Source: Pseudomonas sp. RIT409 (GTDB lineage: Bacteria; Pseudomonadota; Gammaproteobacteria; Pseudomonadales; Pseudomonadaceae). From it: 64,000 nt of DNA. How positions within the stretch are numbered: the stretch's first letter is position 1; every line of letters starts with the position of its first letter. The translations under genes and the position numbers were made by a program. The notes below the pieces were generated by a model. That model ran no database searches. It worked only from the letters and a program-made list of their open reading frames with translations, and was not told where the DNA came from. Of this stretch, positions 49,952 to 58,865 are shown piece by piece. The DNA lies in the NCBI RefSeq assembly GCF_003052515.2, contig NZ_QARE02000014.1, positions 80,473-144,472 of the forward strand, in the 5' to 3' direction.

Positions 49952-51292
49952 ATGACCACTCCCACCCCTGAGCAGGTCGATCCTGCCACTTTGAGAAAAG
50001 TCATCGTTGCGGCCAGTATCGGCAATTTTGTCGAGTGGTTCGATTTCGCGGTGTACGGATTTCTCGCCACCACCATTGCCCAGGAATTCTTTCCCAGCGG
50101 CGATGCCAGTGCCGCCTTGCTCAAGACGTTCGCCGTCTTCGCGGTGGCGTTCGCCTTCCGCCCGCTGGGTGGTCTGTTTTTCGGCATGCTGGGCGACAGG
50201 ATCGGCCGCAAACGTACGCTGGCATTCACCATTTTGCTGATGGCGGGCGCCACCACGCTGATCGGCGTGCTGCCCACTTACGCCGCCATCGGCGTCACCG
50301 CTCCCATCCTGTTGACGGTCATTCGATGCGCGCAAGGTTTTTCCGCAGGCGGCGAATATGCCGGCGCGTGCGCGTACCTAATGGAGCACGCACCAAGGGG
50401 CAAGCGCGCGTGGTACGGCAGTTTCGTGCCCGTCTCGACCTTTGCCGCGTTCGCCTCGGCAGCCATTTTCGCCTATGCGCTCGAAGCCTCGCTGTCGACT
50501 GAAGCCATGAGCAGTTGGGGCTGGCGCCTGCCTTTCCTGGTGGCCGCGCCCTTGGGGCTGGTCGGCTTGTACCTGCGGTGGAAACTGGACGAGACGCCGG
50601 CGTTTCAAGCGGTCGAAGAAGAGCATGCCGTCGCCCACTCGCCGCTGAAGGACACCTTGCGCCACCATGGAGGTGCGATTCTGGCGCTGGGCGCCTTCAT
50701 TTCCCTGACGGCCCTGTCGTTTTACATGTTCACCACGTATTTCGCGACTTACCTGCAAGTGGCGGGGGGCCTGAGCCGCGCCACGGCGTTGCTGGTGTCG
50801 CTGATCGCGCTGTTGTTCGCCGCTGCAATGTGCCCGGTCGCGGGGGCGTTTTCCGACAAGGTCGGGCGGCGTAACACGGTGATCACCGCCTGTGTGCTGC
50901 TGGCTGTCATGGTGTACCCATCGTTTCTCATGGCCAGCTCCGGTTCGTTCGCCGGTTCAATCGTGGGCGTGATGCTTTTGGCCACCGGCGCGGTGTTGTG
51001 CAACGTGGTGACGGCCGCGCTGCTTTCGGAAACCTTTCCGACCCGCACCCGCTACACCGCTTCGGCGATCACCTACAACATGGCCTACACGATTTTCGGC
51101 GGTACCGCACCGCTGATGGCCACCTGGCTGATTGGCCTGACGGGCAGCAACCTGGCCCCGGCGTTCTACCTGATTGCCATCGCCCTGCTGGGGCTGGTGG
51201 GCGGACTGGCCTTGCGCGAAACCTGCAAGGTCTCGCTGGACGAAGTGGACGGCACATTGGGTCAGCGTCATCGGATGCAGCCCGCCGCGTGA
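49952..51292 (+). CDS. MHS-family MFS transporter (metabolite:H+ symporter)
   Basis: 446-residue symporter. The first helix block IVAASIGNFVEWFDFAVYGFLATTIAQEFFP and the second RPLGGLFFGMLGDRIGRKRTL are signatures of the ProP/ShiA/KgtP (MHS) group, as is SAGGEYAGACAYLMEHAPRGKRAWYGSFV. It takes up an organic acid, betaine or osmolyte with protons across the inner membrane; the substrate is undetermined. The start ATG at 49952 lacks a strong ribosome site. A hairpin lies about 60 bp after the stop. Confidence 0.87.
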   Translation: MTTPTPEQVDPATLRKVIVAASIGNFVEWFDFAVYGFLATTIAQEFFPSGDASAALLKTFAVFAVAFAFRPLGGLFFGMLGDRIGRKRTLAFTILLMAGATTLIGVLPTYAAIGVTAPILLTVIRCAQGFSAGGEYAGACAYLMEHAPRGKRAWYGSFVPVSTFAAFASAAIFAYALEASLSTEAMSSWGWRLPFLVAAPLGLVGLYLRWKLDETPAFQAVEEEHAVAHSPLKDTLRHHGGAILALGAFISLTALSFYMFTTYFATYLQVAGGLSRATALLVSLIALLFAAAMCPVAGAFSDKVGRRNTVITACVLLAVMVYPSFLMASSGSFAGSIVGVMLLATGAVLCNVVTAALLSETFPTRTRYTASAITYNMAYTIFGGTAPLMATWLIGLTGSNLAPAFYLIAIALLGLVGGLALRETCKVSLDEVDGTLGQRHRMQPAA

Positions 51293-51351
51293 TCGGCTCT
51301 GGGGGTGGGTTTGCAGGCGGTGGTGTCTTGAGCGACGCCGCTGCCTGGAAG

Positions 51352-51370
51352 GGACGCCATGGCGGCGTCC
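51352..51370 (+). terminator. Possible terminator after the MHS transporter
   Basis: GGACGCC (51352-51358), loop ATGGC, GGCGTCC (51364-51370): a perfect 7-bp stem 60 bp after the stop codon. No T-run follows. Confidence 0.3.
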
Positions 51371-51538
51371 GACCACGGCACCCGTGAGCGGTCAGCCGAT
51401 CAAAGGGCCGTTCACAAATTTGTGTCAGGGCATGGTCAAGCTGCCCCAAAAAATGGCACATTGGCCCTCCTTTGTGCCGCCGACATCTTCTGTAACCAAT
51501 AAGCGGGCGGCGCCTCTCCCCCTCGATGGAAGACCCGG

Positions 51539-52744
51539 ATGGCCGTTCCCAGCCCCACGACCGCGACGCCTGCACGCCCTCAATCCAGCCCGCTGGTCAT
51601 GCGCATCATCGGCGCCGTGGCGCTGGCCCACTTGCTCAATGACCTGATCCAGTCGATCCTGCCGTCGATCTACCCGATGCTCAAAGCCAGCTACGGGCTG
51701 AGTTTCACCCAGGTCGGCCTGATCACCCTGACGTTTCAAGTGACCGCTTCGCTGCTTCAGCCCTGGGTCGGTTATTACACGGACCGCCACCCCAATCCGC
51801 TGGTGCTGCCAGTGGGCTCGCTGTGCATTCTGGCTGGGGTGCTGATGCTGGCGACGGTGGGCAGTTTCCCGCTCATTCTGCTGGCCGCCGGGTTGATCGG
51901 CATCGGTTCCTCGACCTTCCACCCTGAGGCATCGCGCATTGCGCGCCTGGCCTCCGGCGGCCGCTTCGGTCTGGCGCAGTCGAGTTTCCAGGTGGGGGGC
52001 AACAGCGGCTCGGCCATAGGGCCATTGTTGGCGGCCGCGATCATCATTCCGTTTGGTCAAGGGCACATCGCCTATTTCGGTCTGGTCGCGCTGTTCTCAG
52101 TGGGGCTGCTGTACGCCATCAGCCGCTGGTACAAGAAACACTTGGCGCTGTTCAAGCTCAAGGCGGGCACGGCGGCGACCCATGGCCTTTCCAGGGCGCG
52201 TGTCACCAGCGCCTTGGTGGTGCTGGCGTTACTGGTTTTCTCGAAGTATTTCTACATGGCCAGTTTCACCAGTTACTTCACCTTCTTTCTGATCGACAAA
52301 TTCCAGCTCAGCGTCGCCAGCTCGCAATTGCACCTGTTCATGTTTCTGGCGGCCGTCGCAGCCGGCACGTTCTTCGGCGGTCCGATCGGCGACAAGATTG
52401 GCCGTAAAGCGGTCATCTGGTTTTCGATTCTGGGCGTGGCGCCGTTCACCATTGCCTTGCCATACGCCGATTTGTTCTGGACCAGTGTGCTGAGCGTGAT
52501 CATCGGCTTCATCCTGGCCTCGGCGTTCTCGGCCATCGTGGTCTATGCCCAAGAGCTGGTACCGGGCAATGTCGGGATGATCGCCGGCATCTTCTTCGGC
52601 CTGATGTTCGGCTTCGGCGGCATCGGCGCTGCCCTTCTTGGTCACCTCGCGGATCTTCACGGCATCGTGTTTGTCTACACCCTCTGTTCGTACCTCCCGC
52701 TGCTGGGCATATTGGCCATTTTGCTTCCGAAGACGACACACTGA
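51539..52744 (+). CDS. MFS transporter, fosmidomycin-resistance (Fsr) family
   Basis: 401-residue exporter. HLLNDLIQSILPSIYPMLKASYGLSFTQVGLITLTFQVTASLLQPWVGYYTDR is the diagnostic start of Fsr proteins, followed by GIGSSTFHPEASRIARLASGGRFGLAQSSFQVGGNSGSAIGPLL. Fsr exports fosmidomycin, an inhibitor of the MEP isoprenoid pathway, though natural substrates vary. GGAAG six bases before the ATG supports the start. The stop overlaps the arsB ATG by one base (TGATG), so both are made from one message. It probably forms part of an arsenic- or drug-efflux pair. Confidence 0.87.
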   Translation: MAVPSPTTATPARPQSSPLVMRIIGAVALAHLLNDLIQSILPSIYPMLKASYGLSFTQVGLITLTFQVTASLLQPWVGYYTDRHPNPLVLPVGSLCILAGVLMLATVGSFPLILLAAGLIGIGSSTFHPEASRIARLASGGRFGLAQSSFQVGGNSGSAIGPLLAAAIIIPFGQGHIAYFGLVALFSVGLLYAISRWYKKHLALFKLKAGTAATHGLSRARVTSALVVLALLVFSKYFYMASFTSYFTFFLIDKFQLSVASSQLHLFMFLAAVAAGTFFGGPIGDKIGRKAVIWFSILGVAPFTIALPYADLFWTSVLSVIIGFILASAFSAIVVYAQELVPGNVGMIAGIFFGLMFGFGGIGAALLGHLADLHGIVFVYTLCSYLPLLGILAILLPKTTH

Positions 52745-54027
52745 TGCTGACAGCGGTTCTTATCTTTCTGGTCACCATTACCCTGGTGATCTGGCAACCC
52801 AAGGGGTTGGGCGTCGGCTGGAGTGCGACGTTCGGCGCGGTGCTGGCGCTGCTGTTCGGGGTCGTGCACCTGACGGACATTCCGCAGGTCTGGCACATCA
52901 TCTGGAACGCGACCGGCACCTTCATTGCGCTGATCATCATCAGCCTGCTGCTGGACGAGGCCGGCTTTTTCAACTGGGCCGCCTTGCATGTGGCGCGCTG
53001 GGGAAGGGGCAGCGGCAGGCGTCTGTTCGCCTTCATCGTGCTGCTCGGTGCGCTGGTCTCGGCACTGTTCGCCAATGACGGCGCCGCACTGATCCTCACC
53101 CCCATCGTCATGTCGATGCTGCTGGCGCTGCGTTTTTCACCCGCGACCACGCTGGCCTTCGTCATGGCTGCCGGCTTCATCGCGGACACCGCGAGCCTGC
53201 CGCTGGTGGTGTCGAACCTGGTCAATATCGTTTCAGCGGACTACTTCGGCATTGGCTTCAACCGCTATGCATCGGTGATGGTGCCGGTCAATCTGGTGAG
53301 CGTCGCCGCGACCCTGGCGGTGCTGATGCTGTTCTTCCGCCGCGATATTCCGGACACATTCGACACCGCGCAATTGGCGGACCCGACCACGGCCATTCAC
53401 GACCGGGCGACCTTCATCGCCGGGTGGTGGGTGTTGGTCATTCTGCTGATCGGGTGCTTTGCGCTAGAGCCGCTGGGCATCCCTATTAGCGCGATCTCGG
53501 CCGTCTGTGCGGCGATCCTGCTGGGCATCGCGGCGAAAGGGCACACCATCGCCACGCGAAAGGTGATGAGAGAAGCGCCGTGGCAGATCGTGATTTTCTC
53601 CCTGGGCATGTACCTGGTGGTCTATGGGCTGCGCAACGCCGGCATGACCTCGTACCTGGCCGGATGGCTTGACCGCTTCGCCGATTATGGGCTGTGGGGC
53701 GCGGCCATGGGCACCGGGGTACTGACCGCCCTGTTGTCATCGGTGATGAACAACCTGCCGACGGTGCTCATCGGGCTGCTGTCGATCGATGCCAGCCAGG
53801 CGCAGGGCCCGCTGCAGGAAGCGATGATCTACGCCAACGTGATCGGCAGCGACCTGGGGCCGAAAATCACGCCCATTGGCAGCCTGGCGACCTTGCTCTG
53901 GCTGCACGTGCTGGCGCGCAAGGGCGTGAGCATTGGTTGGGGCTATTATTTTCGCGTCGGCATCGTGTTGACCGTGCCAGTGCTGCTGATCACCCTGGCG
54001 GCGCTGGTGGTGCGGCTGAGCCTGTGA
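52744..54027 (+). CDS. arsB: ArsB-family arsenite efflux protein
   Basis: 427-residue permease of the ArsB/NhaD superfamily that expels arsenite (and antimonite) using the membrane potential. It has about 12 helices; family blocks are the N-terminal IWQPKGLGVGWSATFGAVLALLFGVV, ALIIISLLLDEAGFFNWAALHVAR, LFANDGAALILTPIV, AAGFIADTASLPLVVSNLVNIVSADYF, and the C-terminal IGSDLGPKITPIGSLATLLWLHVLARKG. It is coupled to fsr by a TGATG overlap. No arsR or arsC gene lies next to it. Its last 38 bp overlap the convergent DUF1853 gene. Confidence 0.92.
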   Translation: MLTAVLIFLVTITLVIWQPKGLGVGWSATFGAVLALLFGVVHLTDIPQVWHIIWNATGTFIALIIISLLLDEAGFFNWAALHVARWGRGSGRRLFAFIVLLGALVSALFANDGAALILTPIVMSMLLALRFSPATTLAFVMAAGFIADTASLPLVVSNLVNIVSADYFGIGFNRYASVMVPVNLVSVAATLAVLMLFFRRDIPDTFDTAQLADPTTAIHDRATFIAGWWVLVILLIGCFALEPLGIPISAISAVCAAILLGIAAKGHTIATRKVMREAPWQIVIFSLGMYLVVYGLRNAGMTSYLAGWLDRFADYGLWGAAMGTGVLTALLSSVMNNLPTVLIGLLSIDASQAQGPLQEAMIYANVIGSDLGPKITPIGSLATLLWLHVLARKGVSIGWGYYFRVGIVLTVPVLLITLAALVVRLSL

Positions 54028-54973
54028 GCTGCCCGGGTTCGGCCGCCAGAGGCCAGTGATCCGGAACCACAAAGACGCGCTCGGCTTCTTCCCAATGCCC
54101 CTCAGGCGTAGGGGCCAGGCGCGCCATCAATTGCGCATGGGCCTGGGGATCTGACGCGGGGAGCCACGCCGCCACGGTTTCCCCCTGCCAAGGAGCCTCG
54201 ACGCGAGCCGGGGCCAGCCACTCGGCGCGAGGCACCCATTGCCAGCGCTGCGGCGAGCGTTGCTCGATGAACGCCGGCCAGTCCTTTTGGTGCAGCCACT
54301 GCCCGCGTAAGTGGGCCGGGTGCGCGCCGACGGGCGACCGGCATTCGCCTTGCCAGGGATACAGCAAATAGCCGCCCATCCACAGGTGTGTCTGGAATTC
54401 CTCGATCTCCAATACGGCCAGCGCCTCGCGGCTTTCCGGGCGTCCCGACATCGGCAACTGATGTTGGTTGAGGTGCGCCAGTTTCGCGCCCAACCGGTCA
54501 TGGGAGCCCGGGCCGAGCCAGTTCATCGGGTCAATCCCATCGGCCTGCTGGGGCCCGAGATAGAATTTGATCGCCAGTTCGATATGGTGTACGCCGCCCT
54601 TGTCACGCACCAGCATGTCCAGTTCTCCGAGCGTATGATGGGCGACCCGAATCGGCAGGTTGGCGGCCACCAGCTCCACGCCTGGGGCATGCTCGATCGC
54701 AAACTGCCACAAGTGCTCGTAATACAGGCCCAGTCGGCGGATGGAACGGCGCGAGAGCCACTGGCTCAAAGGCTGGGGATCGCGGTCCAGGCGATGCAGA
54801 AAGTCCGTTAGCGCCTGCGGGTCCTCGACCCAGTCGCTGCCTGCCAATGGATGGCGTTGCGGCCATTCGGTCAGGCTCAGCATGGGCGGTGAAACCATCA
54901 CCCACGCCAGGTCGCGTACCTGTGCAGTGCGCAGTTGGCGGGGCAGGGCGGTGAGGGTTGGAAATGGCGTCAT
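53990..54973 (-). CDS. DUF1853 family protein
   Basis: 327-residue cytosolic protein of the DUF1853 family: RDLAWVMVSPPML, LGLYYEHLWQFAIEHAPGVELVAANLPIR, TLGELDMLVRDKGGVHHIELAIKFYLG, and LNQHQLPMSGRPESREAL. The central part, with GELDxLVRD...HIELAIKFYLG, resembles a nuclease-like (PD-D/ExK) arrangement, which is my inference. It is transcribed divergently from nadK. The start is ATG 54973 (family N-terminus), with only a weak ribosome site. The last 13 codons overlap arsB, unlike most family members. Confidence 0.87.
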   Translation of the reverse strand: MTPFPTLTALPRQLRTAQVRDLAWVMVSPPMLSLTEWPQRHPLAGSDWVEDPQALTDFLHRLDRDPQPLSQWLSRRSIRRLGLYYEHLWQFAIEHAPGVELVAANLPIRVAHHTLGELDMLVRDKGGVHHIELAIKFYLGPQQADGIDPMNWLGPGSHDRLGAKLAHLNQHQLPMSGRPESREALAVLEIEEFQTHLWMGGYLLYPWQGECRSPVGAHPAHLRGQWLHQKDWPAFIEQRSPQRWQWVPRAEWLAPARVEAPWQGETVAAWLPASDPQAHAQLMARLAPTPEGHWEEAERVFVVPDHWPLAAEPGQLTGSAAPPAPPG

Positions 54974-55126
54974 CGCGGCAGAATAGCAGGACCGTCGATG
55001 GCTCACAGTCACCTTTCATGCACGAAAACCGCGTCGCGGCGCTGCGTTGGCGTTTGTCGGTTTGCCGCTATCGACCCCATCGCCCATAATCGCGTTCTTT
55101 ACCGGCATGAACACCGCAGGAGCCCC

Positions 55127-56017
55127 ATGGAGCAGTTTCGCAATATCGGCATCATTGGTCGCCTGGGCAGCTCTCAGGTCCTGGAGACCGTCCGCCGGCT
55201 CAAGAAATTCCTGATGTCTCGGCACCTGCATGTGATCCTTGAAGACACCATTGCCGAGGTCTTGCCTGGCCATGGCCTGCAAACGTCATCACGCAAGCTG
55301 CTGGGCGAGGTCTGCGACATGGTCATCGTGGTGGGCGGCGACGGCAGCCTGCTCGGCGCGGCCCGTGCCCTGGCCAAGCACCATGTGCCGGTGCTGGGGA
55401 TCAACCGGGGCAGCCTGGGCTTTCTGACCGACATCCGCCCCGATGAGCTGGAAGTGAAGGTGGCCGAGGTGCTGGACGGCCATTACTTGGTGGAAAACCG
55501 ATTCCTGTTGCAAGCCGAAGTCCGTCGCCACGGCGAGGCCATCGGCCAGGGCGACGCGCTGAACGACGTGGTCCTGCACCCCGGCAAATCCACGCGGATG
55601 ATCGAATTCGAAATCTACATCGACGGTCAGTTCGTTTGCAGCCAGAAGGCCGACGGGCTGATCGTGGCGACGCCGACCGGCTCCACCGCCTACGCCTTGT
55701 CGGCGGGTGGCCCGATCATGCACCCCAAGCTGGACGCCATCGTCATCGTGCCGATGTACCCGCACACCCTGTCCGGTCGGCCAATCGTCGTCGATGGAAA
55801 TAGCGAGCTGAAAATCGTTGTCTCAAAGGACATGACGATCTACCCCCAGGTCTCCTGCGATGGACAAAACCACTTCACCTGCGCGCCGGGTGACACCGTG
55901 ACCGTGAAAAAGAAACCGCAAAAACTGCGTCTGATTCACCCGCTGGACCACAACTATTACGAAGTCTGCCGGACCAAACTCGGTTGGGGCAGTCGGCTTG
56001 GCGGCGGGGGCGACTGA
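55127..56017 (+). CDS. nadK: NAD kinase
   Basis: 296-residue ATP-NAD kinase, the source of NADP(H). Motifs are VIVVGGDGSLLGAAR (GGDG at 70-73), LGINRGSLGFLTDI, ALNDVVLH, the NE/D-type loop, KADGLIVATPTGSTAYALSAGGPI, and the C-terminal IVPMYPHTLSGRPIVVD. Length is typical. AGGAG four bases before the ATG sets the start; the open frame further upstream lacks similarity. Its TGA overlaps the ATG of the metallophosphatase gene by one base. Confidence 0.95.
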   Translation: MEQFRNIGIIGRLGSSQVLETVRRLKKFLMSRHLHVILEDTIAEVLPGHGLQTSSRKLLGEVCDMVIVVGGDGSLLGAARALAKHHVPVLGINRGSLGFLTDIRPDELEVKVAEVLDGHYLVENRFLLQAEVRRHGEAIGQGDALNDVVLHPGKSTRMIEFEIYIDGQFVCSQKADGLIVATPTGSTAYALSAGGPIMHPKLDAIVIVPMYPHTLSGRPIVVDGNSELKIVVSKDMTIYPQVSCDGQNHFTCAPGDTVTVKKKPQKLRLIHPLDHNYYEVCRTKLGWGSRLGGGGD

Positions 56018-56988
56018 TGCTCGATCCCGCGCGTGGCTACGATCTGATCGGTGACGTGCATGGTTGTGCCCAGACCCTTGAGCACTTGCTCGACACCCTC
56101 GGTTACCGCTTTCAGGCAGGCGTCTGGCGCCATCCCGAGCGCATCGCCCTGTTCCTGGGCGACATCATCGACCGCGGCCCACGCATTCGCGAGGCGCTGC
56201 ACATCGTCCACGACATGGTGGTCGCCGGTCAGGCGTTCTGCATCATGGGCAACCACGAATTCAACGCGTTGGGCTGGGCCACTCCGGCGCCACCGGAGAG
56301 CGGCAAACAGTTCGTGCGTGAACATACGCCGCGCCACGCACGGCTGTTGGGCGAAACCCTGGCGCAGTTCGAGGGCCATCCCGGTGACTGGAATGACTTC
56401 CTCACGTGGTTCTATGAACTGCCGCTGTTCATCGACGCCGAGCGCTTTCGCTTGGTCCATGCCTGCTGGGACGCCAGCTTGATCGAGCCCCTGCGCAGCG
56501 CGCACGGCGATGGCCGCGTCGATCAGCATTTCGTTCAGGCCTCGGCGGTGCCCGGCAGTTTTGCCAGCGCCGTTTTCGACCGCCTGCTGCGTGGCACCGA
56601 CATGCGGCTGCCCCATGGCATGACGTTGACCGGTGGAGACGGCCTCACGCGTGCGTCGTTTCGTACCAAGTTCTGGGAAGACGATCCCCAGACCTATGGC
56701 GATGTGGTGTTCCAGCCTGACGCTTTGCCCGAGCCTGTGGCCAAGCGCCCGCTCTCCGACTCCGAAAAGAACGCCTTGCTGCGCTATGGCCCCGATCAGC
56801 CGTTGCTGTTCGTTGGGCATTACTGGCGCAGTGGAATCCCCGCGCCGATTCGCCCGAATCTGGCGTGCCTGGACTACAGCGCCGTGCTGTACGGCAAATT
56901 GGTGGCTTACCGTCTGGACCAGGAAACCGTCATCGACCCGGCCAAGTTTGTCTGGGTCGATGTCGAACGGCCGGTTGAGCGACTTTGA
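56017..56988 (+). CDS. Calcineurin-like metallophosphoesterase
   Basis: 323-residue phosphoesterase of the PrpE/ApaH-like group. Metal-binding motifs are GDVHGC (12-17), GDIIDRGPR (48-56), MGNHEFNAL, and later LVHACWD and VGHYWRSG with the conserved histidines. It probably hydrolyses a nucleotide or phosphoprotein substrate; in Pseudomonas it follows nadK, which hints at dinucleotide metabolism (inference). The start is fixed by the TGATG overlap with nadK. Confidence 0.87.
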   Translation: MLDPARGYDLIGDVHGCAQTLEHLLDTLGYRFQAGVWRHPERIALFLGDIIDRGPRIREALHIVHDMVVAGQAFCIMGNHEFNALGWATPAPPESGKQFVREHTPRHARLLGETLAQFEGHPGDWNDFLTWFYELPLFIDAERFRLVHACWDASLIEPLRSAHGDGRVDQHFVQASAVPGSFASAVFDRLLRGTDMRLPHGMTLTGGDGLTRASFRTKFWEDDPQTYGDVVFQPDALPEPVAKRPLSDSEKNALLRYGPDQPLLFVGHYWRSGIPAPIRPNLACLDYSAVLYGKLVAYRLDQETVIDPAKFVWVDVERPVERL

Positions 56989-57030
56989 TGCGCACGGCAG
57001 CACCGTACCCTTTGATTGTGAGGACCCCCC

Positions 57031-58380
57031 ATGGATGATTCGACGTTCGACCAGTTGGAGGCTGCGCTGCAAGCAGCCCCCGGCAACGTCGCGCTGCTCA
57101 CGATGCTGATCGACGCCAGCGTCCAGCGCGGTGAGCACGCGCGTGGTCTGAAACTGTTGCCCGACGACCTGGAGCAATGGCCATCGGCCCCCGCGCTGAA
57201 ACTGGCAGCGGCGAAGTTGTGCCTGGCCGCAGGCGATGCCAGCCGAGCGCTGCGGCTGGCCGAGGAGCCTGACGCCAACACGCGGCTGTTCAAGGCGCGC
57301 GTGCTGGCCGACCTGGACCGCCTCAAGGACGCACAGGTCGAATACCGTGCGGCGATCGAAGCTAACCCGGCGTTGGAGGATGTGGTGTTCTCGCGTCGTC
57401 TGAATGCCTCGGTGACCGAGGTGCCTCGTGCCGACGGGCGCCCGCGGTTGCGTGTGATCTCTAACGACGACACCGATCAGAGCGAAGTGGTGCGGCTGCT
57501 TGAGCCGGACAACCAGACCGTCACCTTCAGCGACATTGGCGGCCTGGAAGATCTGAAAAAAACCATTCACAAGAAAATCATCCTGCCTTACCAGAAGCCC
57601 GGCCTGTTCCAGCGCTTTCGCAAGAAGGTCGGCGGAGGCGTGCTGCTGTACGGTCCTCCCGGTTGCGGCAAGACCCTCCTGGCCAGGGCCACGGCGGGGG
57701 AGTGCAACGCGACGTTTTTCAACATCGCCATTTCCGACGTGCTGGACATGTACATCGGCGAGTCGGAACGCAAACTTCATGCGCTGTTCGAGCAAGCTCG
57801 GGCAAAGGCGCCAGCGGTGATGTTCTTCGATGAAGTCGAGGCCCTGGGTGGCAAGCGCGCCAACACGCGCGAATCGACGTCCTCCAAACTGGTCAGCCAG
57901 TTCCTTTCGGAAATGGACGGCTTCACTCAGGACAACAAGGGCGTGCTGATCCTGGCCGCGACCAACGTGCCGTGGTCGGTGGATTCGGCGTTCCGTCGTC
58001 CCGGCCGGTTCGACCGGGTGCTGTTTGTTCCGCCGCCTGATCGCGAAGCCCGGGAAAGCATGTTGCGCATGATGATGAAAGACCGGCCGATGGCCGATGA
58101 CATCGACTTCGCGTTCCTGGCGAAAAGCACTTCCGGCTTCTCCGGCGCTGATTTGGGCGAGCTGGTGGAGACCGCTGCAGACGGGGCCATCGAAGATTCG
58201 CTCAGCAGCGGCAGCGAGCGCGTGATCTGTGACGCGCACTTCAAGGACGCGTTGAAAGAAGTGCGAGCCACCACGCTCGAGTGGCTGACCACCGCCCGCA
58301 ACTACGCCCGCTACGCCAACGAGGGCAATCAATACGATGAAGTGTTGGCGTTCCTCGACAAGCACGGGAAGGGTCGTTGA
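57031..58380 (+). CDS. AAA+ ATPase with N-terminal TPR-like region
   Basis: 449 residues. The first ~120 form TPR-like helical pairs (LEAALQAAPGNVALLTMLIDASVQRGEHARGLKLLPDDLEQWPSAPALKLAAAKLCLAAGDASRAL). A single CDC48/FtsH-type AAA+ domain follows: Walker A GPPGCGKT (208-215), Walker B FFDEVE (265-270), sensor 1 AATNVP, and arginine-finger region RRPGRFDRV. The AAA+ linker FSDIGGLEDLKKTIHKKIILPYQKP is p97-like. It likely remodels or unfolds a protein target. Its TGA overlaps the ATG of the next gene by one base, and that gene in turn overlaps the third, so the three work as a unit. Confidence 0.87.
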   Translation: MDDSTFDQLEAALQAAPGNVALLTMLIDASVQRGEHARGLKLLPDDLEQWPSAPALKLAAAKLCLAAGDASRALRLAEEPDANTRLFKARVLADLDRLKDAQVEYRAAIEANPALEDVVFSRRLNASVTEVPRADGRPRLRVISNDDTDQSEVVRLLEPDNQTVTFSDIGGLEDLKKTIHKKIILPYQKPGLFQRFRKKVGGGVLLYGPPGCGKTLLARATAGECNATFFNIAISDVLDMYIGESERKLHALFEQARAKAPAVMFFDEVEALGGKRANTRESTSSKLVSQFLSEMDGFTQDNKGVLILAATNVPWSVDSAFRRPGRFDRVLFVPPPDREARESMLRMMMKDRPMADDIDFAFLAKSTSGFSGADLGELVETAADGAIEDSLSSGSERVICDAHFKDALKEVRATTLEWLTTARNYARYANEGNQYDEVLAFLDKHGKGR

Positions 58381-58865
58381 TGGCGCGCTATGGGGGATAC
58401 CGCATCGAGGACGAGCCGCGTCCGGGTGCGTTGGCGAAATGGGCCGTTTCGCCGTTCTGGCCGCTGCTGGGCATGATGCTCGGCGGTGCCTGGCTGGGCC
58501 TGCCGTGGTTCGTGTTCAATTCGATTGCCGTCGGCAGCCCTACGCGTGTGCGTGAAATCTGCCTGGCCGGTGTGGCGCTCGTGGGCAGTGTGGCCATCGG
58601 CCTGGCACTGATGCAATTGGCAGGCGCGGGGTACCTGGCAACCCAGGCGCAAGTTCAGTACGCGTTGCTGGTTCTGGTGGTGTGGAAACTGACCATTGGA
58701 TACCTGCTGTACATGCAGCAGAACCAGACCATCGAGATTTACCAGTACTACGGCGGTGAGTTGAGCCGCTTCGGTCTGCCGCTGGCGCTGATCGGCGGTT
58801 TCGTGCTCAAAGGCATGGTCGTGAAGTTGTTGCCCTACACCCTCTGGTACCTGGTGGTGAGCTGA
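58380..58865 (+). CDS. Multispanning membrane protein of the AAA+/TPR operon
   Basis: 161 residues with about four hydrophobic segments (around 25-45 SPFWPLLGMMLGGAWLGLPWFVF, 60-83, 90-110 and 130-155), ending KLLPYTLWYLVVS. No family is recognised. The start ATG overlaps the AAA+ stop (TGATG), and its stop overlaps the ATG of the TPR gene, implying coordinated synthesis. An in-frame ATG at 58377 lies inside the overlap and is less likely. It is probably the inner-membrane partner of the operon; no function can be assigned. Confidence 0.8.
   Translation: MARYGGYRIEDEPRPGALAKWAVSPFWPLLGMMLGGAWLGLPWFVFNSIAVGSPTRVREICLAGVALVGSVAIGLALMQLAGAGYLATQAQVQYALLVLVVWKLTIGYLLYMQQNQTIEIYQYYGGELSRFGLPLALIGGFVLKGMVVKLLPYTLWYLVVS

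Noticed and set aside
55957..58365. 802-codon minus-strand open frame
   Set aside because: It covers the phosphoesterase and AAA+ genes on the opposite strand; those genes have intact catalytic motifs and coupled starts.
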